A model generated the notes under the pieces. The model did no database searches. It saw only the letters and a program-made list of their open reading frames with translations, and was not told the DNA's origin. Below are positions 25,533-35,145 of a DNA stretch of 64,000 bases, piece after piece. Numbering within the stretch: position 1 is the first letter of the stretch; the number at the start of each line of letters is the position of its first letter. Origin of the DNA: Paracoccus sp. M683 (lineage in GTDB: Bacteria > Pseudomonadota > Alphaproteobacteria > Rhodobacterales > Rhodobacteraceae); NCBI RefSeq assembly GCF_007096355.1, contig NZ_VKDF01000004.1, positions 372,357 to 436,356 of the forward strand. The letters run 5' to 3'. Position numbers and translations under genes: made by a program.

Positions 25533-28500
25533 ACCTGTCGACCTGGTCCATTCGCCATCCGGTTCCGCCCGTTGCCATCTTCCTGGTGCTGCTGATCGTG
25601 GGGCTGGTCAGCTTTCAGCGCCTGCCGGTCACGGCCATGCCGAATATCGACCTGCCGCTGGTCAGCGTCACCGTCACCCAGCCCGGCGCTGCACCGTCCG
25701 AGATTACCACCCAGATCGTCCAGCCGATCGAGGATTCCATCGCCTCGGTGGTGGGCGTGCGCCACATCAACTCGACCGCGACGGACAGCGCCGCCAATAT
25801 CGTGGTCGAGTTCGAACTGGAGGTCGATACAGACCGCGCGGTGAACGATGTCAAGGATGCGGTGTCGAATGTCCGCGGCGACCTGCCCGAAAGCATTCTG
25901 GAACCCATCGTCCAGCGGATTGATGTCGAAAGCTTTCCGATCCTGACCTATGCGGTCAGCGATCCGACGATGAGCATCGAGCAGCTGTCCAGCTTCGTCG
26001 ATGACGTGATTGATCGCGACCTGTCGACCGTGGACGGTGTCGGCAAGACCGAAAGGATCGGTGGCGCCGATCGGGAAATCAAGGTCGAGCTTCAACCCGA
26101 TCGACTGCTGGCCCATGGGCTGACGGCGGCCGATATCTCGGACCAGCTCAGGGCCAAGAATATCGACATGGGCGGCGGGCGTGGCGATCTGGCGGGAACC
26201 GAATATTCCATTCGCGCGCTTGGTGCCGCCGATACCGTCGAACAGCTTGCCGCCACCCCCATCGCCATTGCCCAGGGCGCGACGATCCGGCTGGATCAGC
26301 TGGGCGAGGTGCTGGACGGCGCCAGCGAGGAACGCAGCTTTGCGCTGCTGGATGGCCAGCCGGTCGTGGCTTTTGGGGTGTTCCGCGCCAGCGGCAAATC
26401 CGATCTGGAGGCGGGCGATGGCACCAAGGAAAAGCTGGCCGAGATCGCGGCGCGTTATCCCGATACGCGGATCAGCCTGATCGACGATTCCACCACCTAT
26501 ACCTCGTCCAGCTATCACAGCGCGATGGAGACGCTGTATGAGGGTGCGGCCCTGGCCGTGATCGTGGTGTTCCTGTTTCTCAGGAACTGGCGGGCCACGC
26601 TGATCGCCGCCGTGGCGCTGCCCCTGTCGATCATCCCGACGTTCTTCGTGATGGACTGGCTGGGCTTTACCCTGAACGGGATCAGCCTGTTGGGGATCAC
26701 GCTGGTCACCGGCATTCTGGTGGATGACGCCATCGTCGAGATCGAGAATATCGTGCGCCATATCAACATGGGCATGCCCGCCTATGAGGCCAGCGAGGAA
26801 GCCGCGACCGAGATCGGGCTGACCGTCATCGCCATCAGCTTTTCCATCGTGGCCGTCTTTGCGCCGGTCAGTTTCATGGGCGGGATTCCGGGGCAGTATT
26901 TCAAGCAGTTCGGGCTGACGGTCGCGGTCTCGGTGCTGTTTTCGCTGTTGGTGGCGCGGATCATCACGCCGATGTTTGCGGCCTATTTCATGCGTGGCGT
27001 GGCCCATCCCGAACCGCAGCGGGACGGTATGCTGATGGCAGGGCTGATGCGGGTGCTGCGCTGGACCATGCGCCATCGCGGGCTGACACTGCTGGCGGGG
27101 CTGGGGATATTCGCGGGGTCGATCTATTCCTCGACCCTGTTGCCGACCGAGTTCATTCCGGCATCCGATGTCGGCCGCAGCCAGATCGAGGTCGAGCTGC
27201 CCCCCGGCGCCACCGTGTCTGAAACCGAGGATGCCGCCCGCACCCTGACCGCCATGGTTCGCAAGGTGCCCGAGGTTCAATCGGTTTTCGTCAATGGCGG
27301 CGGTGACAAGGTCACCAAGGCGCGGCTGATGATCAATTACGGCAAGAAAGAAACGCGCGAGCGGTCGCAATTCGATCTTGAGGCGGAATTGAAGCAGCGC
27401 CTGTCCGACGTGCCCGACATGCGGATCAATTTCCAGAACGAGGCCGGGGCGAATGATTTCACCATAAGCGTGCTGGGCCAGACCGAAGAGGGCGCGGCAC
27501 TGGCCGCCGAACGGCTGGTCGACGGGATGCGACGACTGCCGACGCTGGAAGGCGTGACCTCGTCGGCCAGTCTGCAACGGCCGGAAATCCAGATCCATCC
27601 CAAGCCGGATCTGGCCGCGCAACTGGGCGTGACGGCCAGTGCGCTGGCCACGACGCTGCGGGTGGCGACGCTTGGCGATACGGAATCAAACCTGGCCAAG
27701 TTCAATACCGGGCAGGAACAGGTGCCCATCGTCGTGCGGCTGAACCAGGCGGCGCGGCAGGATCTGGCCAGCGTGCAGAATCTGCGCGTGCCCTCATCCG
27801 CCGGGCAGATCCCGCTGGTGGCGGTGGCCGATGTGACGCTGTCGACCGGCGCGACCGAGATCGGGCGCTATGACCGGCAATACCGCACCACGGTCAGCGC
27901 CAACCTGGCCGATGGCGCGCTGCTGGGGCCGGTAAATGCGCAGGTCGAGGCGCTGAAGGATCAGGTTGACATGCCCCCCGGCACCGAGATTCAGGCTGCT
28001 GGCGATGCCGAGATCATGGCCGAGGTGTTTTCGGCCTTTGGTCTGGCGATGGGATCGGGGATCCTGCTGGTCTATATCGTGCTGGTGCTGTTGTTTCATA
28101 ACTTCGTCACGCCGGTCTCGATCCTGCTGTCGCTGCCTTTGGCCATCGGCGGGGCAATTCTGGCGCTGTATATCACCGGCAATTCGATCAGCATGGCGGT
28201 GGTGATCGGGTTCCTGATGCTGATGGGGATCGTGACCAAGAACGCGATCATGCTGGTCGAGTTCGCGCTGACCTCGATGGCCGATGGCACGCCCAAGCGC
28301 GAGGCGATTCTGGATGCCGTGCACAAGCGCGCGCGCCCCATCGTCATGACTACCATCGCCATGAGCGCGGGCATGGTGCCATCCGCGCTTGCGGTGGGCG
28401 AGGGGGGCGAGTTCCGCGCGCCAATGGCCATTGCCGTCATCGGCGGGCTGCTGCTGTCGACGGTACTGTCGCTGCTGTTCGTGCCCTCGCTGTTTTCAAT

Positions 28501-28585
28501 GATCCATGGGGCGCAGCATCGGGTCTTTGGCTGGATGGCGCGGAAGATCGGGTTGAACCGGGCGCGCGAAGTGCCGGCCGAGTGA
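25529..28585 (+). CDS. RND efflux permease (AcrB/HAE1 family)
   Basis: The 1018-residue protein has the 12-helix RND layout: MNLSTWSIRHPVPPVAIFLV at the N-terminus, two large periplasmic loops, and GITLVTGILVDDAIVEIENI in the TM4 region with the acidic proton-relay Asp pair. GFLMLMGIVTKNAIMLVEFA is the matching TM10 segment. It exports drugs, detergents or other hydrophobic compounds with proton antiport. Substrate unknown. A hairpin repeat follows. Confidence 0.92.
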   Translation: MNLSTWSIRHPVPPVAIFLVLLIVGLVSFQRLPVTAMPNIDLPLVSVTVTQPGAAPSEITTQIVQPIEDSIASVVGVRHINSTATDSAANIVVEFELEVDTDRAVNDVKDAVSNVRGDLPESILEPIVQRIDVESFPILTYAVSDPTMSIEQLSSFVDDVIDRDLSTVDGVGKTERIGGADREIKVELQPDRLLAHGLTAADISDQLRAKNIDMGGGRGDLAGTEYSIRALGAADTVEQLAATPIAIAQGATIRLDQLGEVLDGASEERSFALLDGQPVVAFGVFRASGKSDLEAGDGTKEKLAEIAARYPDTRISLIDDSTTYTSSSYHSAMETLYEGAALAVIVVFLFLRNWRATLIAAVALPLSIIPTFFVMDWLGFTLNGISLLGITLVTGILVDDAIVEIENIVRHINMGMPAYEASEEAATEIGLTVIAISFSIVAVFAPVSFMGGIPGQYFKQFGLTVAVSVLFSLLVARIITPMFAAYFMRGVAHPEPQRDGMLMAGLMRVLRWTMRHRGLTLLAGLGIFAGSIYSSTLLPTEFIPASDVGRSQIEVELPPGATVSETEDAARTLTAMVRKVPEVQSVFVNGGGDKVTKARLMINYGKKETRERSQFDLEAELKQRLSDVPDMRINFQNEAGANDFTISVLGQTEEGAALAAERLVDGMRRLPTLEGVTSSASLQRPEIQIHPKPDLAAQLGVTASALATTLRVATLGDTESNLAKFNTGQEQVPIVVRLNQAARQDLASVQNLRVPSSAGQIPLVAVADVTLSTGATEIGRYDRQYRTTVSANLADGALLGPVNAQVEALKDQVDMPPGTEIQAAGDAEIMAEVFSAFGLAMGSGILLVYIVLVLLFHNFVTPVSILLSLPLAIGGAILALYITGNSISMAVVIGFLMLMGIVTKNAIMLVEFALTSMADGTPKREAILDAVHKRARPIVMTTIAMSAGMVPSALAVGEGGEFRAPMAIAVIGGLLLSTVLSLLFVPSLFSMIHGAQHRVFGWMARKIGLNRAREVPAE

Positions 28586-28970
28586 TCTGCGTCCCGCGAT
28601 GGCCGGGGGACTTCGCGTCCCCCGGACCCCCTGCGGGATATTTCAGGACCAAAGCAGAAAAAAATTCATGTCTTGAAACCGTGTTGGTCCGCTTTTCGGA
28701 CATTTCGTGTGTTCCCCCGGCGCTTTGCCGTAATTGTTGTAGCCGCCCGTTCGCCACGCTGGCGTTATAGACCTTGTGCGACGGGCGGTATCGCTGGCGC
28801 TGCACGTCTCGCCTGGCGATGTGATGACTTCAGGTTCTGCACCTGTTTCGATCGTGTCTGGCCTTATCCGGATCACCATCGGCATTGGGGGGGTGGCAGG
28901 GTGGTCGGCGCAGCCTCGGATATTGTGCATCGTTGCCAATGCCTTTCATCGGTGCAAATATTCGGGGATA
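28586..28970. other. intergenic region after RND genes
   Basis: No convincing gene is seen in these 385 bp between the convergent RND permease and the TPR regulator. The left end carries hairpin repeat copy 2. GTCCG-CTTTT-CGGAC (28687-28701) is a small extra stem. The rest, including a run of seven G at about 28888, shows only unsupported open frames. Confidence 0.45.
28603..28645 (+). repeat. dispersed hairpin repeat, copy 2 / likely RND terminator
   Basis: CCGGGGGAC at 28603-28611 pairs with GTCCCCCGG at 28617-28625 around TTCGC. A second C-run and GGGATATTTCA (28635-28645) follow. The arrangement matches the inverted copy at 18511-18546. It begins 18 bp after the RND permease stop and a run of A follows, so it could end transcription from that side. 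Confidence 0.6.
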
Positions 28971-30578
28971 TTAAAGGTTTTCCGAGCGGCTGATCGGAAG
29001 GCCGGCCAAGGCTGCACCTTGCCGAAGATCCCCCAGGACATCGCCGAAGCCGGCCAGTCCGACTGTTCCGAACATGTCGTCGACCACGAAACCCGGACGA
29101 GCTTCCTGAAGCTGCCGCGCCAATTCTCGGGCGGCCGAGACATTGCCAAGAAGCGCCTCGGCCGCGGCCAAATGGGCAAGGACTTCGGGCGATTGCGGTG
29201 CGGTCCGCAGGGTCGTCGCGGACAGCTGGTATTCCTTCGCCGAGAAAGCAGCGAGCCCGAGGCTGATCCTGTATTTTGCCGGGCGGATCGGCGTCAGTTC
29301 ATGCGCTCGCTGCGCCCAAAGCAGGGGTTCTTCCCCGCGCACGCCGGCATAATGGCTGGTCCACGCGGCGACCATCAGGACATCGGCATTGCCCGGTGCC
29401 AGCACCACAGATCGGTGCAGCATTCTCGCGGCATTTTCAAGGTCGCCCTGCGCGCCCCGCTCTCGCGCCACACGCCAGAGGACCTCCGGATCATCCGGAT
29501 CAAGGGCATAGGCGCGCTCGGCGGCAGCCCGAGCCTCGCGCCAGAGCCTTTCACGTTCGTCCTGACTGTCCGGTTCCAGCGCGAGGAAGCTGAGATTGAG
29601 CGACAGAAACGACCATGCCTTTGCATAGTCCGGATCAAGCTCGATGGCACGCCTGAAATGGGTCACCGCAAGATTGAACCCCTCGCGGTTCCAGTGATGT
29701 TTCGCCGCAAGCCCCAGCAGGAAGTGGTCATAGGCGTCGAGCGAGGCTGGAGGCCTTGCCTGCGAGCTGGCGAGTTCGGCTTGGGCGATCACGCCGGTCA
29801 GCGCACCGCCGAGGGGCCCTGCGATGCGGTCGAGAACATCCGCTTCGAGATCCAGAAAGCCCGCTTCGTCGCGATTCCAGCGATCTGACCATATCAGCTT
29901 TCCCGTCTCGCGATCCATCATGCGCGCCGACACACGGAGCAGGCCGTTCTCGACGGCCAGTGTCCCATCCACGAGGAACCGCGCATTGAGCTTCTCGGCG
30001 GCAGATTGCAGCGGCGAACCTGCCAGCGCCTCGGCGGCTTCAGGCGCAATGACATCAAGCCAGTCGTTGCGCGCCAGCTCGGTGGCGATTTCAGCGGACA
30101 GACCCAGACCGCGGCGTTGCCATAGGTCGTCGCCTGCGACGGCCTCGAATGGCAGGACCGCGATCACCGGATGCCGGGCGTCACCGGACGACACCGGCCT
30201 TTGCGTCCAGAGCGTGACACCTGTGAGCATGGCCGCGAGCGCGAACCCGGCCATAACAGGCCATCGCCCGACCTTCCTGTTCGCAGCACCAGCCGCATCC
30301 ATGAGATAGCCTTGGCGTGGCACCGATCTGATGATCTGGGAACCATGTGCGCCAAGCGCCCGCCTTGCTTCGGAGACCGCCTGATAGAGCGAATCCTCGC
30401 TGACCGTCACATCGGGCCAGACAGCGTCCATCAGCGCATCCTTGGAAACCACCCGACCGCCTGCGGCCGCAAGCACCTGCATCAGCGCGCGTGCCTGGCG
30501 CTTCAACGGGACGGGCTGTCCGTCGACCGTGAAAAGATCACCACTCTGGGGATCAAACTTATGATCACCAAGCTGCAT
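28971..30578 (-). CDS. membrane-anchored winged-helix/TPR transcriptional regulator (CadC-like)
   Basis: The 535-residue protein has an OmpR/PhoB-type winged helix in residues 1-95 (GRVVSKDALMDAVWPDVTVSEDSLYQAV, IIRSVPRQGYLM), one membrane helix at about 104-124 (WPVMAGFALAAMLTGVTLW), a middle domain (VIAVLPFEAVAGDDLWQRRG) like adenylate-cyclase-linked TPR regulators, and TPR repeats to the end (AIELDPDYAKAW, AYALDPDDPEVLW, SVVLAPGNADVL). It likely senses an envelope signal and controls the divergent hydrolase gene. Direct repeats in the shared gap fit an OmpR-type binding site. Confidence 0.85.
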   Translation of the reverse strand: MQLGDHKFDPQSGDLFTVDGQPVPLKRQARALMQVLAAAGGRVVSKDALMDAVWPDVTVSEDSLYQAVSEARRALGAHGSQIIRSVPRQGYLMDAAGAANRKVGRWPVMAGFALAAMLTGVTLWTQRPVSSGDARHPVIAVLPFEAVAGDDLWQRRGLGLSAEIATELARNDWLDVIAPEAAEALAGSPLQSAAEKLNARFLVDGTLAVENGLLRVSARMMDRETGKLIWSDRWNRDEAGFLDLEADVLDRIAGPLGGALTGVIAQAELASSQARPPASLDAYDHFLLGLAAKHHWNREGFNLAVTHFRRAIELDPDYAKAWSFLSLNLSFLALEPDSQDERERLWREARAAAERAYALDPDDPEVLWRVARERGAQGDLENAARMLHRSVVLAPGNADVLMVAAWTSHYAGVRGEEPLLWAQRAHELTPIRPAKYRISLGLAAFSAKEYQLSATTLRTAPQSPEVLAHLAAAEALLGNVSAARELARQLQEARPGFVVDDMFGTVGLAGFGDVLGDLRQGAALAGLPISRSENL

Positions 30579-30618
30579 GACAAACTCCCGATCCGTCCAT
30601 GTTAACGCCCCAGCGTCG

Positions 30619-30666
30619 ATTCAGAAAGAATTCAGATGCTGGTCAGGACATTCAGGAGGGATTCGG
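30619..30666. promoter_or_regulatory. four ATTCAG/ATTCGG direct repeats, putative regulator site
   Basis: ATTCAG occurs at 30619, 30630 and 30650, and ATTCGG at 30661. The steps are 11, 20 and 11 bp, so two pairs repeat with helical phasing. OmpR-type winged helices bind tandem direct repeats of about this spacing, and the divergent gene encodes one. The site overlaps the region just upstream of the hydrolase start at 30708. Confidence 0.55.
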
Positions 30667-30707
30667 GCCTGATTTTCCGCATCGCAGAACGGAAAGAGGA
30701 GTTGAAG

Positions 30708-31628
30708 ATGAGACCTAGTGACTTTACCCCGCCCGACATCCGCGCCTGCCTTGCCGCCGTCGCGTTGTTTCTGCCTTCTGCCTTGCCCGCTCGCGGTGAA
30801 GAAATCGCCGTAGGGGATGCAACCCTGACCTATCAGGAGGCCGGCAGCGGTGCTGTGGTGTTGTTCCTGCATGGGGCGGCGTCCGACCATCGCGTCTGGG
30901 GCGGCATCCGCGACCGCGTCGCCGAACACTATCGCTTCGTTGCCTATGATCAGCGCTATTTCGGCCCCGCCGATTGGCCCGATGACGCCGGAAACTTCAA
31001 TGTGGCAACCCATGCCGACGATCTTGCGGCTGTGATCGATGCGCTGGATGCCGGCCCCGTGCATCTGGTGACCTGGTCCTACGGCGGATTGGTCGGGCTT
31101 CAGGCGGCCATGCGCTATCCCGAGAAGTTTCGCTCGATCACACATTTCGAACCCACGGTTGGATCCCTGCATGCCGGGCTTTCTGGTGAACGTGCCGCGA
31201 TCGCCCAGAAATTCGCCTCGTTCGGCCCAATGGCCGAGGCACTGAAGGCAGGCGAGGAAGAGGACGCCGTTCGACGGCTGATCGAAGCGGTCTTTCGGCT
31301 TGAGCCCGGCGAAGCCGAAACCCATTCCGATCTCGCACAGCAGATGTGGGATGACAATGCCCGTACCCTTCCTCCCTTTCTCGAAGCTGTCGCTTCAGCC
31401 GAGCCAATCGACTGTGACGGGCTGGCAAAAATCGAGGTTCCGACATTGGTGATGCAGGGCAGCGATGCCTACGTGCTGGACGCGATGATGGCCGACGAGG
31501 TAGTGCGCTGCCAGCCGAATGCAACTGGCTCGGTCCTTGAGGGCACGAACCACGGCGGACCCGTTCAGGATCGCGAAGGCTTCGTTGACGCCGTCCTGGC
31601 TTTCACCGCGTCGGTGGACGAGGAATAG
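30708..31628 (+). CDS. alpha/beta hydrolase, probably exported
   Basis: The 306-residue protein has an N-terminal signal-like region (CLAAVALFLPSALPARG, about 13-30). LFLHGAASDHRVW supplies the oxyanion HG, TWSYGG the nucleophile Ser124 (Trp replaces the usual Gly in GxSxG), GSDAYVLD the likely Asp and TNHGG the His. AGAGGA at 30695-30700 precedes ATG 30708. It is divergent from the winged-helix/TPR regulator, its likely controller. Substrate unknown. Confidence 0.85.
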   Translation: MRPSDFTPPDIRACLAAVALFLPSALPARGEEIAVGDATLTYQEAGSGAVVLFLHGAASDHRVWGGIRDRVAEHYRFVAYDQRYFGPADWPDDAGNFNVATHADDLAAVIDALDAGPVHLVTWSYGGLVGLQAAMRYPEKFRSITHFEPTVGSLHAGLSGERAAIAQKFASFGPMAEALKAGEEEDAVRRLIEAVFRLEPGEAETHSDLAQQMWDDNARTLPPFLEAVASAEPIDCDGLAKIEVPTLVMQGSDAYVLDAMMADEVVRCQPNATGSVLEGTNHGGPVQDREGFVDAVLAFTASVDEE

Positions 31629-31856
31629 AAAGCGATTGGCTCGGGATGCTTGAAAGGTGGCAATCCGGTTGGGTGTGCCCCAGTCCATGGCCTCCTGCAC
31701 AGCTGTTTTAGGTGGCGAGGTTGTTCGGGTCCATCCTGCTTCGCACCAGACCCAGCTTCATACACTTGCCGCGCATGCCTTGCTGGCGACCAGAGTTTCG
31801 TCAACAGCAGAAGGCCGACGCGCTGCCAGTAGTCCAGCATGAGAAAGGACCATCCG

Positions 31857-32141
31857 ATGACACAGCTGAAACGATTCATGATCGAGCGTGACATTCCGGC
31901 GATCGGCCAGATGTCGGCTGCCGAGCTTTGCGGGGCCGCCCGCGCGTCAAATCAGGCGCTGGAGCAGATTGGCACCGGCATCCAGTGGGTCCACAGCTAT
32001 GTGGCCCGCGACAAGACCTTCTGCATCTATCTGGCCGACAGCGAGGCAACGATCCGAAAGCACGCGCAACTGTCGGGCATCCCGGTCGCCGCAGTTACGG
32101 AGGTCCCGCAGGTGATCGACCCGCTCACGGCCAAGGGTTGA
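31857..32141 (+). CDS. DUF4242-family small protein
   Basis: The 94-residue protein contains RFMIERDIPAIGQMSAAELCG, IQWVHSYVARDKTFCIYLAD and VIDPLTAKG, matching the DUF4242 pattern. Some relatives (SCO4226) bind nickel; that is family knowledge, not visible here. GAGAAAGGA at 31841-31849 precedes ATG 31857; ATG 31839 is a possible longer start. It follows the hydrolase by about 230 bp and may share its regulation. Confidence 0.8.
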   Translation: MTQLKRFMIERDIPAIGQMSAAELCGAARASNQALEQIGTGIQWVHSYVARDKTFCIYLADSEATIRKHAQLSGIPVAAVTEVPQVIDPLTAKG

Positions 32142-32393
32142 TCCTTTCTGGTAATGACCGAGGGAGTGATCGGCTTGGTGGGGGACGAACGGAAGATCGC
32201 GGTCGCGACAGACAAGAGATCCTCAATCCGGCTTGCCGTCAGTTGCGGCAGGCGATTGAGGAATGATCGAAACCGGTGCTGATCGTTGTTGTGGTGGTTG
32301 ACTTGGGCATCTGCTCTGCATGAGGTTCGCAGAGCTTAATATTGGCGTTTGCCCGTAAGGCGAAATCGACCAACACGATTTCAAGACATGACC
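32142..32393. other. intergenic region with no recognised gene
   Basis: The stretch separates the DUF4242 gene from the convergent pdh terminator. A 42-codon open frame from ATG 32156 is present but has no family resemblance and no good ribosome site. I see no other feature. Confidence 0.35.
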
Positions 32394-32420
32394 AAAAAAA
32401 GGGGCCGCGAGGCCCCTTTT
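32394..32420 (-). terminator. intrinsic terminator of the pdh operon
   Basis: AAAAGGGGCC at 32397-32406 pairs perfectly with GGCCCCTTTT at 32411-32420 around GCGA. On the minus strand the stem is followed by a run of T (A-run 32394-32400). It lies 23 bp beyond the pdhC stop. Confidence 0.9.
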
Positions 32421-32442
32421 CTGGTTTTGGGTTCGGTTGGCC

Positions 32443-33744
32443 TCAGGCCAGCATGCCCATCGGGTTTTCCAGATGCTTGACGATGGATTCCAGCAGTTGC
32501 GCGCCAAGGGCACCGTCGATGACGCGGTGATCGACCGACAGGGTCATCGACATGACATTGCGGATCACCACCTCGCCATTCTCGACAACCGGGGTCTGGA
32601 TGCCCGCGCCCACGGCCAGGATGGCGCCATGTGGCGGGTTGATCACGGCGTCGAAATTCTCGATGCCGAACATCCCCAGGTTCGAGATCGCGAAGCTGCC
32701 GCCCTGATATTCATGGGGGGCAAGCTTCTTGTTCTTGGCGCGGTTGGCCAGGTCCTTCATCTCGGCCGACAGGGCAGACAGCGTTTTCTGCTGTGCGTCC
32801 TTCAGGACCGGGGTGAACAGCCCGCCTTCGACCGCGACGGCAACCGCCACGTCCGAGGGCTTCAGCTTCAGGATGCGGTCGCCCGCCCAGACTGCATTGG
32901 CGTCGGGGTTTTCCTGAAGCGCCAGCGCGCAGGCCTTGATGATGAAGTCATTGACCGACAGCTTGACCTTGCGGTCCTCAAGCTGCTTGTTCAGCGTGGC
33001 GCGGAACTTCATCAGCTCGTCCAGCTTGGCCGAGCGCCGCAGATAGAAATGCGGGATGGTCGATTTGGCCTCGCCGAGACGTGCGGCAATGGTGCGGCGC
33101 ATGCCGTCCAGCTTGACCTCTTCGGTCGGGCGGTCGGCATACATCTTCAGGATGGTTTCCGCCGAAGGACCGGCGGGCGCGGCAGCAGCCGGGGCCGCAG
33201 CAGCAGCCGCAGGCGCGGCGGCGGCAGGTGCCGCAGCGCCGGGCTTGGCGCCATCGACATCGGCCTTGACGATGCGGCCGTGCGGACCAGAGCCCTTGAC
33301 CGAGGCCAGGTCGACACCCTTTTCCGCCGCGATGCGACGGGCCAGGGGCGAGGCAAAGACCCGGCCGCCATCTGCCGCCCTTGGGGCAGCCGGAGCGGGG
33401 GCAGATGCCGCAGCAGCCGCAGGGGCAGCGGCGGCAGCAGGGGCCGCAGCAGCAGCAGGCGCGGCGGCGGCAGGGGCGCTGCCGATATCGGCGGCGCTTT
33501 CGCCTTCTTCCAGCAGCACGGCGATGGGGGTGTTGACCTTTACGCCCGCGCTGCCTTCGGCCACCAGGATCTTGCCCACGGTGCCTTCGTCAACGGCCTC
33601 GAATTCCATCGTGGCCTTGTCGGTCTCGATCTCGGCCAGAATGTCGCCGGATTTGACGGTATCGCCCTCTTTCACCAGCCATTTGGCCAGGGTGCCTTCC
33701 TCCATCGTCGGAGAAAGCGCGGGCATCAGGATTTCTGTCGGCAT
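32443..33744 (-). CDS. pdhC: pyruvate dehydrogenase E2, dihydrolipoamide acetyltransferase
   Basis: The 433-residue protein has one lipoyl domain (residues 1-79, Lys43 in ETDKATMEF), Ala/Pro linkers, an E3-binding domain (about 135-175, [21 protein letters not shown] and [11 protein letters not shown]) and the catalytic domain with DHRVIDG at 405-411. It passes acetyl groups to CoA in the pyruvate dehydrogenase complex. It is the last gene of the pdhA-pdhB-pdhC order and a terminator follows. Its lipoyl domain is nearly a copy of that on PdhB. Confidence 0.97.
   Translation of the reverse strand: MPTEILMPALSPTMEEGTLAKWLVKEGDTVKSGDILAEIETDKATMEFEAVDEGTVGKILVAEGSAGVKVNTPIAVLLEEGESAADIGSAPAAAAPAAAAAPAAAAAPAAAAASAPAPAAPRAADGGRVFASPLARRIAAEKGVDLASVKGSGPHGRIVKADVDGAKPGAAAPAAAAPAAAAAAPAAAAPAGPSAETILKMYADRPTEEVKLDGMRRTIAARLGEAKSTIPHFYLRRSAKLDELMKFRATLNKQLEDRKVKLSVNDFIIKACALALQENPDANAVWAGDRILKLKPSDVAVAVAVEGGLFTPVLKDAQQKTLSALSAEMKDLANRAKNKKLAPHEYQGGSFAISNLGMFGIENFDAVINPPHGAILAVGAGIQTPVVENGEVVIRNVMSMTLSVDHRVIDGALGAQLLESIVKHLENPMGMLA
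33492..33744 (-). repeat. lipoyl-domain direct repeat, pdhC copy
   Basis: This 253-bp stretch aligns without gaps to 34881-35133 in pdhB. Long blocks are identical, for example the stretch coding [13 protein letters not shown]. Both encode an N-terminal lipoyl domain with Lys43. It is an intra-operon duplication and a potential site for gene conversion or slippage. Confidence 0.8.
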
Positions 33745-33756
33745 CTCGCGTTCTCC

Positions 33757-35133
33757 TTACTTGTAGGTGACTTTCTTGACCGCATCCATGACTTCGGCTG
33801 CGGTCGTCAGGGCCAGTTTCTCAAGGTTGGCGGCATAGGGCATGGGCACATCCTTGCCGGTGCAGTTGATGACCGGGGCGTCCAGATAGTCGAACGCCTC
33901 TTGCATCAGGACCGAGCTGATATAGCTGCCGATGCTGGCGACGGGCCAGCCTTCCTCGACCGTCACGCAGCGGTTGGTCTTTTTCACCGATTCGATGACG
34001 GTCGCGGTGTCCATCGGGCGCAGGGTGCGCAGGTCGATCACCTCGGCGTCGATGCCCTCGGCGGCCAGTTTCTCGGCGGCTTCAAGGGCGTGGGTCATGC
34101 CGATGCCGAAGCTGACGATGGTCACGTCCTTGCCGGCGCGCGCGATGCGGGCCTTGCCGAAGGGGATGGTAAAGTCCTCAAGGTCCGGCACCTCGAAGCT
34201 GCGGCCATAGAGGATTTCGTTCTCCAGGAAGATCACCGGGTTCGGGTCGCGGATGGCGGTCTTCATCAGGCCCTTCACGTCAGCGGCGCAGTAAGGCATC
34301 ACCACTTTCAGACCGGGCACCTGCGCATACCAGGCGGCATAATCCTGACTGTGCTGGGCGCCCACGCGGGCGGCGGCGCCGTTGGGGCCGCGGAACACGA
34401 TCGGGCAACCCATCTGCCCGCCTGACATATACAGCGTCTTGGCGGCCGAGTTGATGATGTGGTCCATGCCCTGCATGGCGAAGTTGAAGGTCATGAATTC
34501 GACGATCGGGCGCAGACCGCCAAGCGCGGCGCCAGTGCCGATCCCGGCAAAGCCGATTTCGGAAATCGGCGTGTCGACGACGCGCTTGGTGCCATACTTG
34601 TCCAACAGGCCCTGACTGATCTTGTAAGCGCCCTGATATTCGCCCACTTCCTCGCCCATCAGGAAGACGGTTTCGTCGCGGGCCATTTCCTCGTCCATGG
34701 CCTCGCGCAGCGCTTCGCGCACGGTCATGGTCTTCATCTTGGTGCCTTCGGGCCAGTCGGGCGAGACATCGCGCGGCATGGCGGGCGAGGGCGCGGCCTG
34801 GGCGGCCACGGTCGCCGGCGTGCTTTCGGATTCAGTGCTGACGGGGGCGGCGGCAGCGGCGGCAGGGGCCGCGACGCTGTCGGCGCTTTCGCCTTCCTCG
34901 ACCATGACGGCGATGGGGGTGTTGACCTTTACGCCCTCGGTGCCCTCGGCGATCAGGATCTTGCCAAGGATGCCTTCATCCACGGCCTCGAATTCCATCG
35001 TCGCCTTGTCGGTCTCGATCTCGGCGATAATGTCGCCGGATTTCACCGTATCGCCTTCCTTTTTCAGCCATTTGGCCAGGGTGCCTTCCTCCATCGTCGG
35101 AGACAGGGCGGGCATCAGAATTTCGGTTGCCAT
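33757..35133 (-). CDS. pdhB: pyruvate dehydrogenase E1 component, beta subunit with N-terminal lipoyl domain
   Basis: The 458-residue protein carries a lipoyl domain (1-79, Lys43 in ETDKATMEF) and an Ala-rich linker before the transketolase-like beta subunit ([35 protein letters not shown]). With PdhA it decarboxylates pyruvate using thiamine diphosphate. The extra lipoyl domain on E1-beta is known in alphaproteobacteria such as Sinorhizobium and Zymomonas. It lies 12 bp from pdhA and 12 bp from pdhC. Confidence 0.97.
   Translation of the reverse strand: MATEILMPALSPTMEEGTLAKWLKKEGDTVKSGDIIAEIETDKATMEFEAVDEGILGKILIAEGTEGVKVNTPIAVMVEEGESADSVAAPAAAAAAPVSTESESTPATVAAQAAPSPAMPRDVSPDWPEGTKMKTMTVREALREAMDEEMARDETVFLMGEEVGEYQGAYKISQGLLDKYGTKRVVDTPISEIGFAGIGTGAALGGLRPIVEFMTFNFAMQGMDHIINSAAKTLYMSGGQMGCPIVFRGPNGAAARVGAQHSQDYAAWYAQVPGLKVVMPYCAADVKGLMKTAIRDPNPVIFLENEILYGRSFEVPDLEDFTIPFGKARIARAGKDVTIVSFGIGMTHALEAAEKLAAEGIDAEVIDLRTLRPMDTATVIESVKKTNRCVTVEEGWPVASIGSYISSVLMQEAFDYLDAPVINCTGKDVPMPYAANLEKLALTTAAEVMDAVKKVTYK
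34881..35133 (-). repeat. lipoyl-domain direct repeat, pdhB copy
   Basis: The stretch is the gap-free 253-bp counterpart of 33492-33744 (pdhC), encoding the N-terminal lipoyl domain of E1-beta. Confidence 0.8.
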
Positions 35134-35145
35134 AATCGTGTCTCC

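Noticed and set aside
28776-29888. Plus-strand frame running from the intergenic region through the TPR regulator
   Set aside because: Most of it is antisense to the regulator; its first 65 residues match no family.
32156-32284. 42-codon frame between the DUF4242 gene and the pdh terminator
   Set aside because: No ribosome site, no family resemblance, and position between convergent genes.
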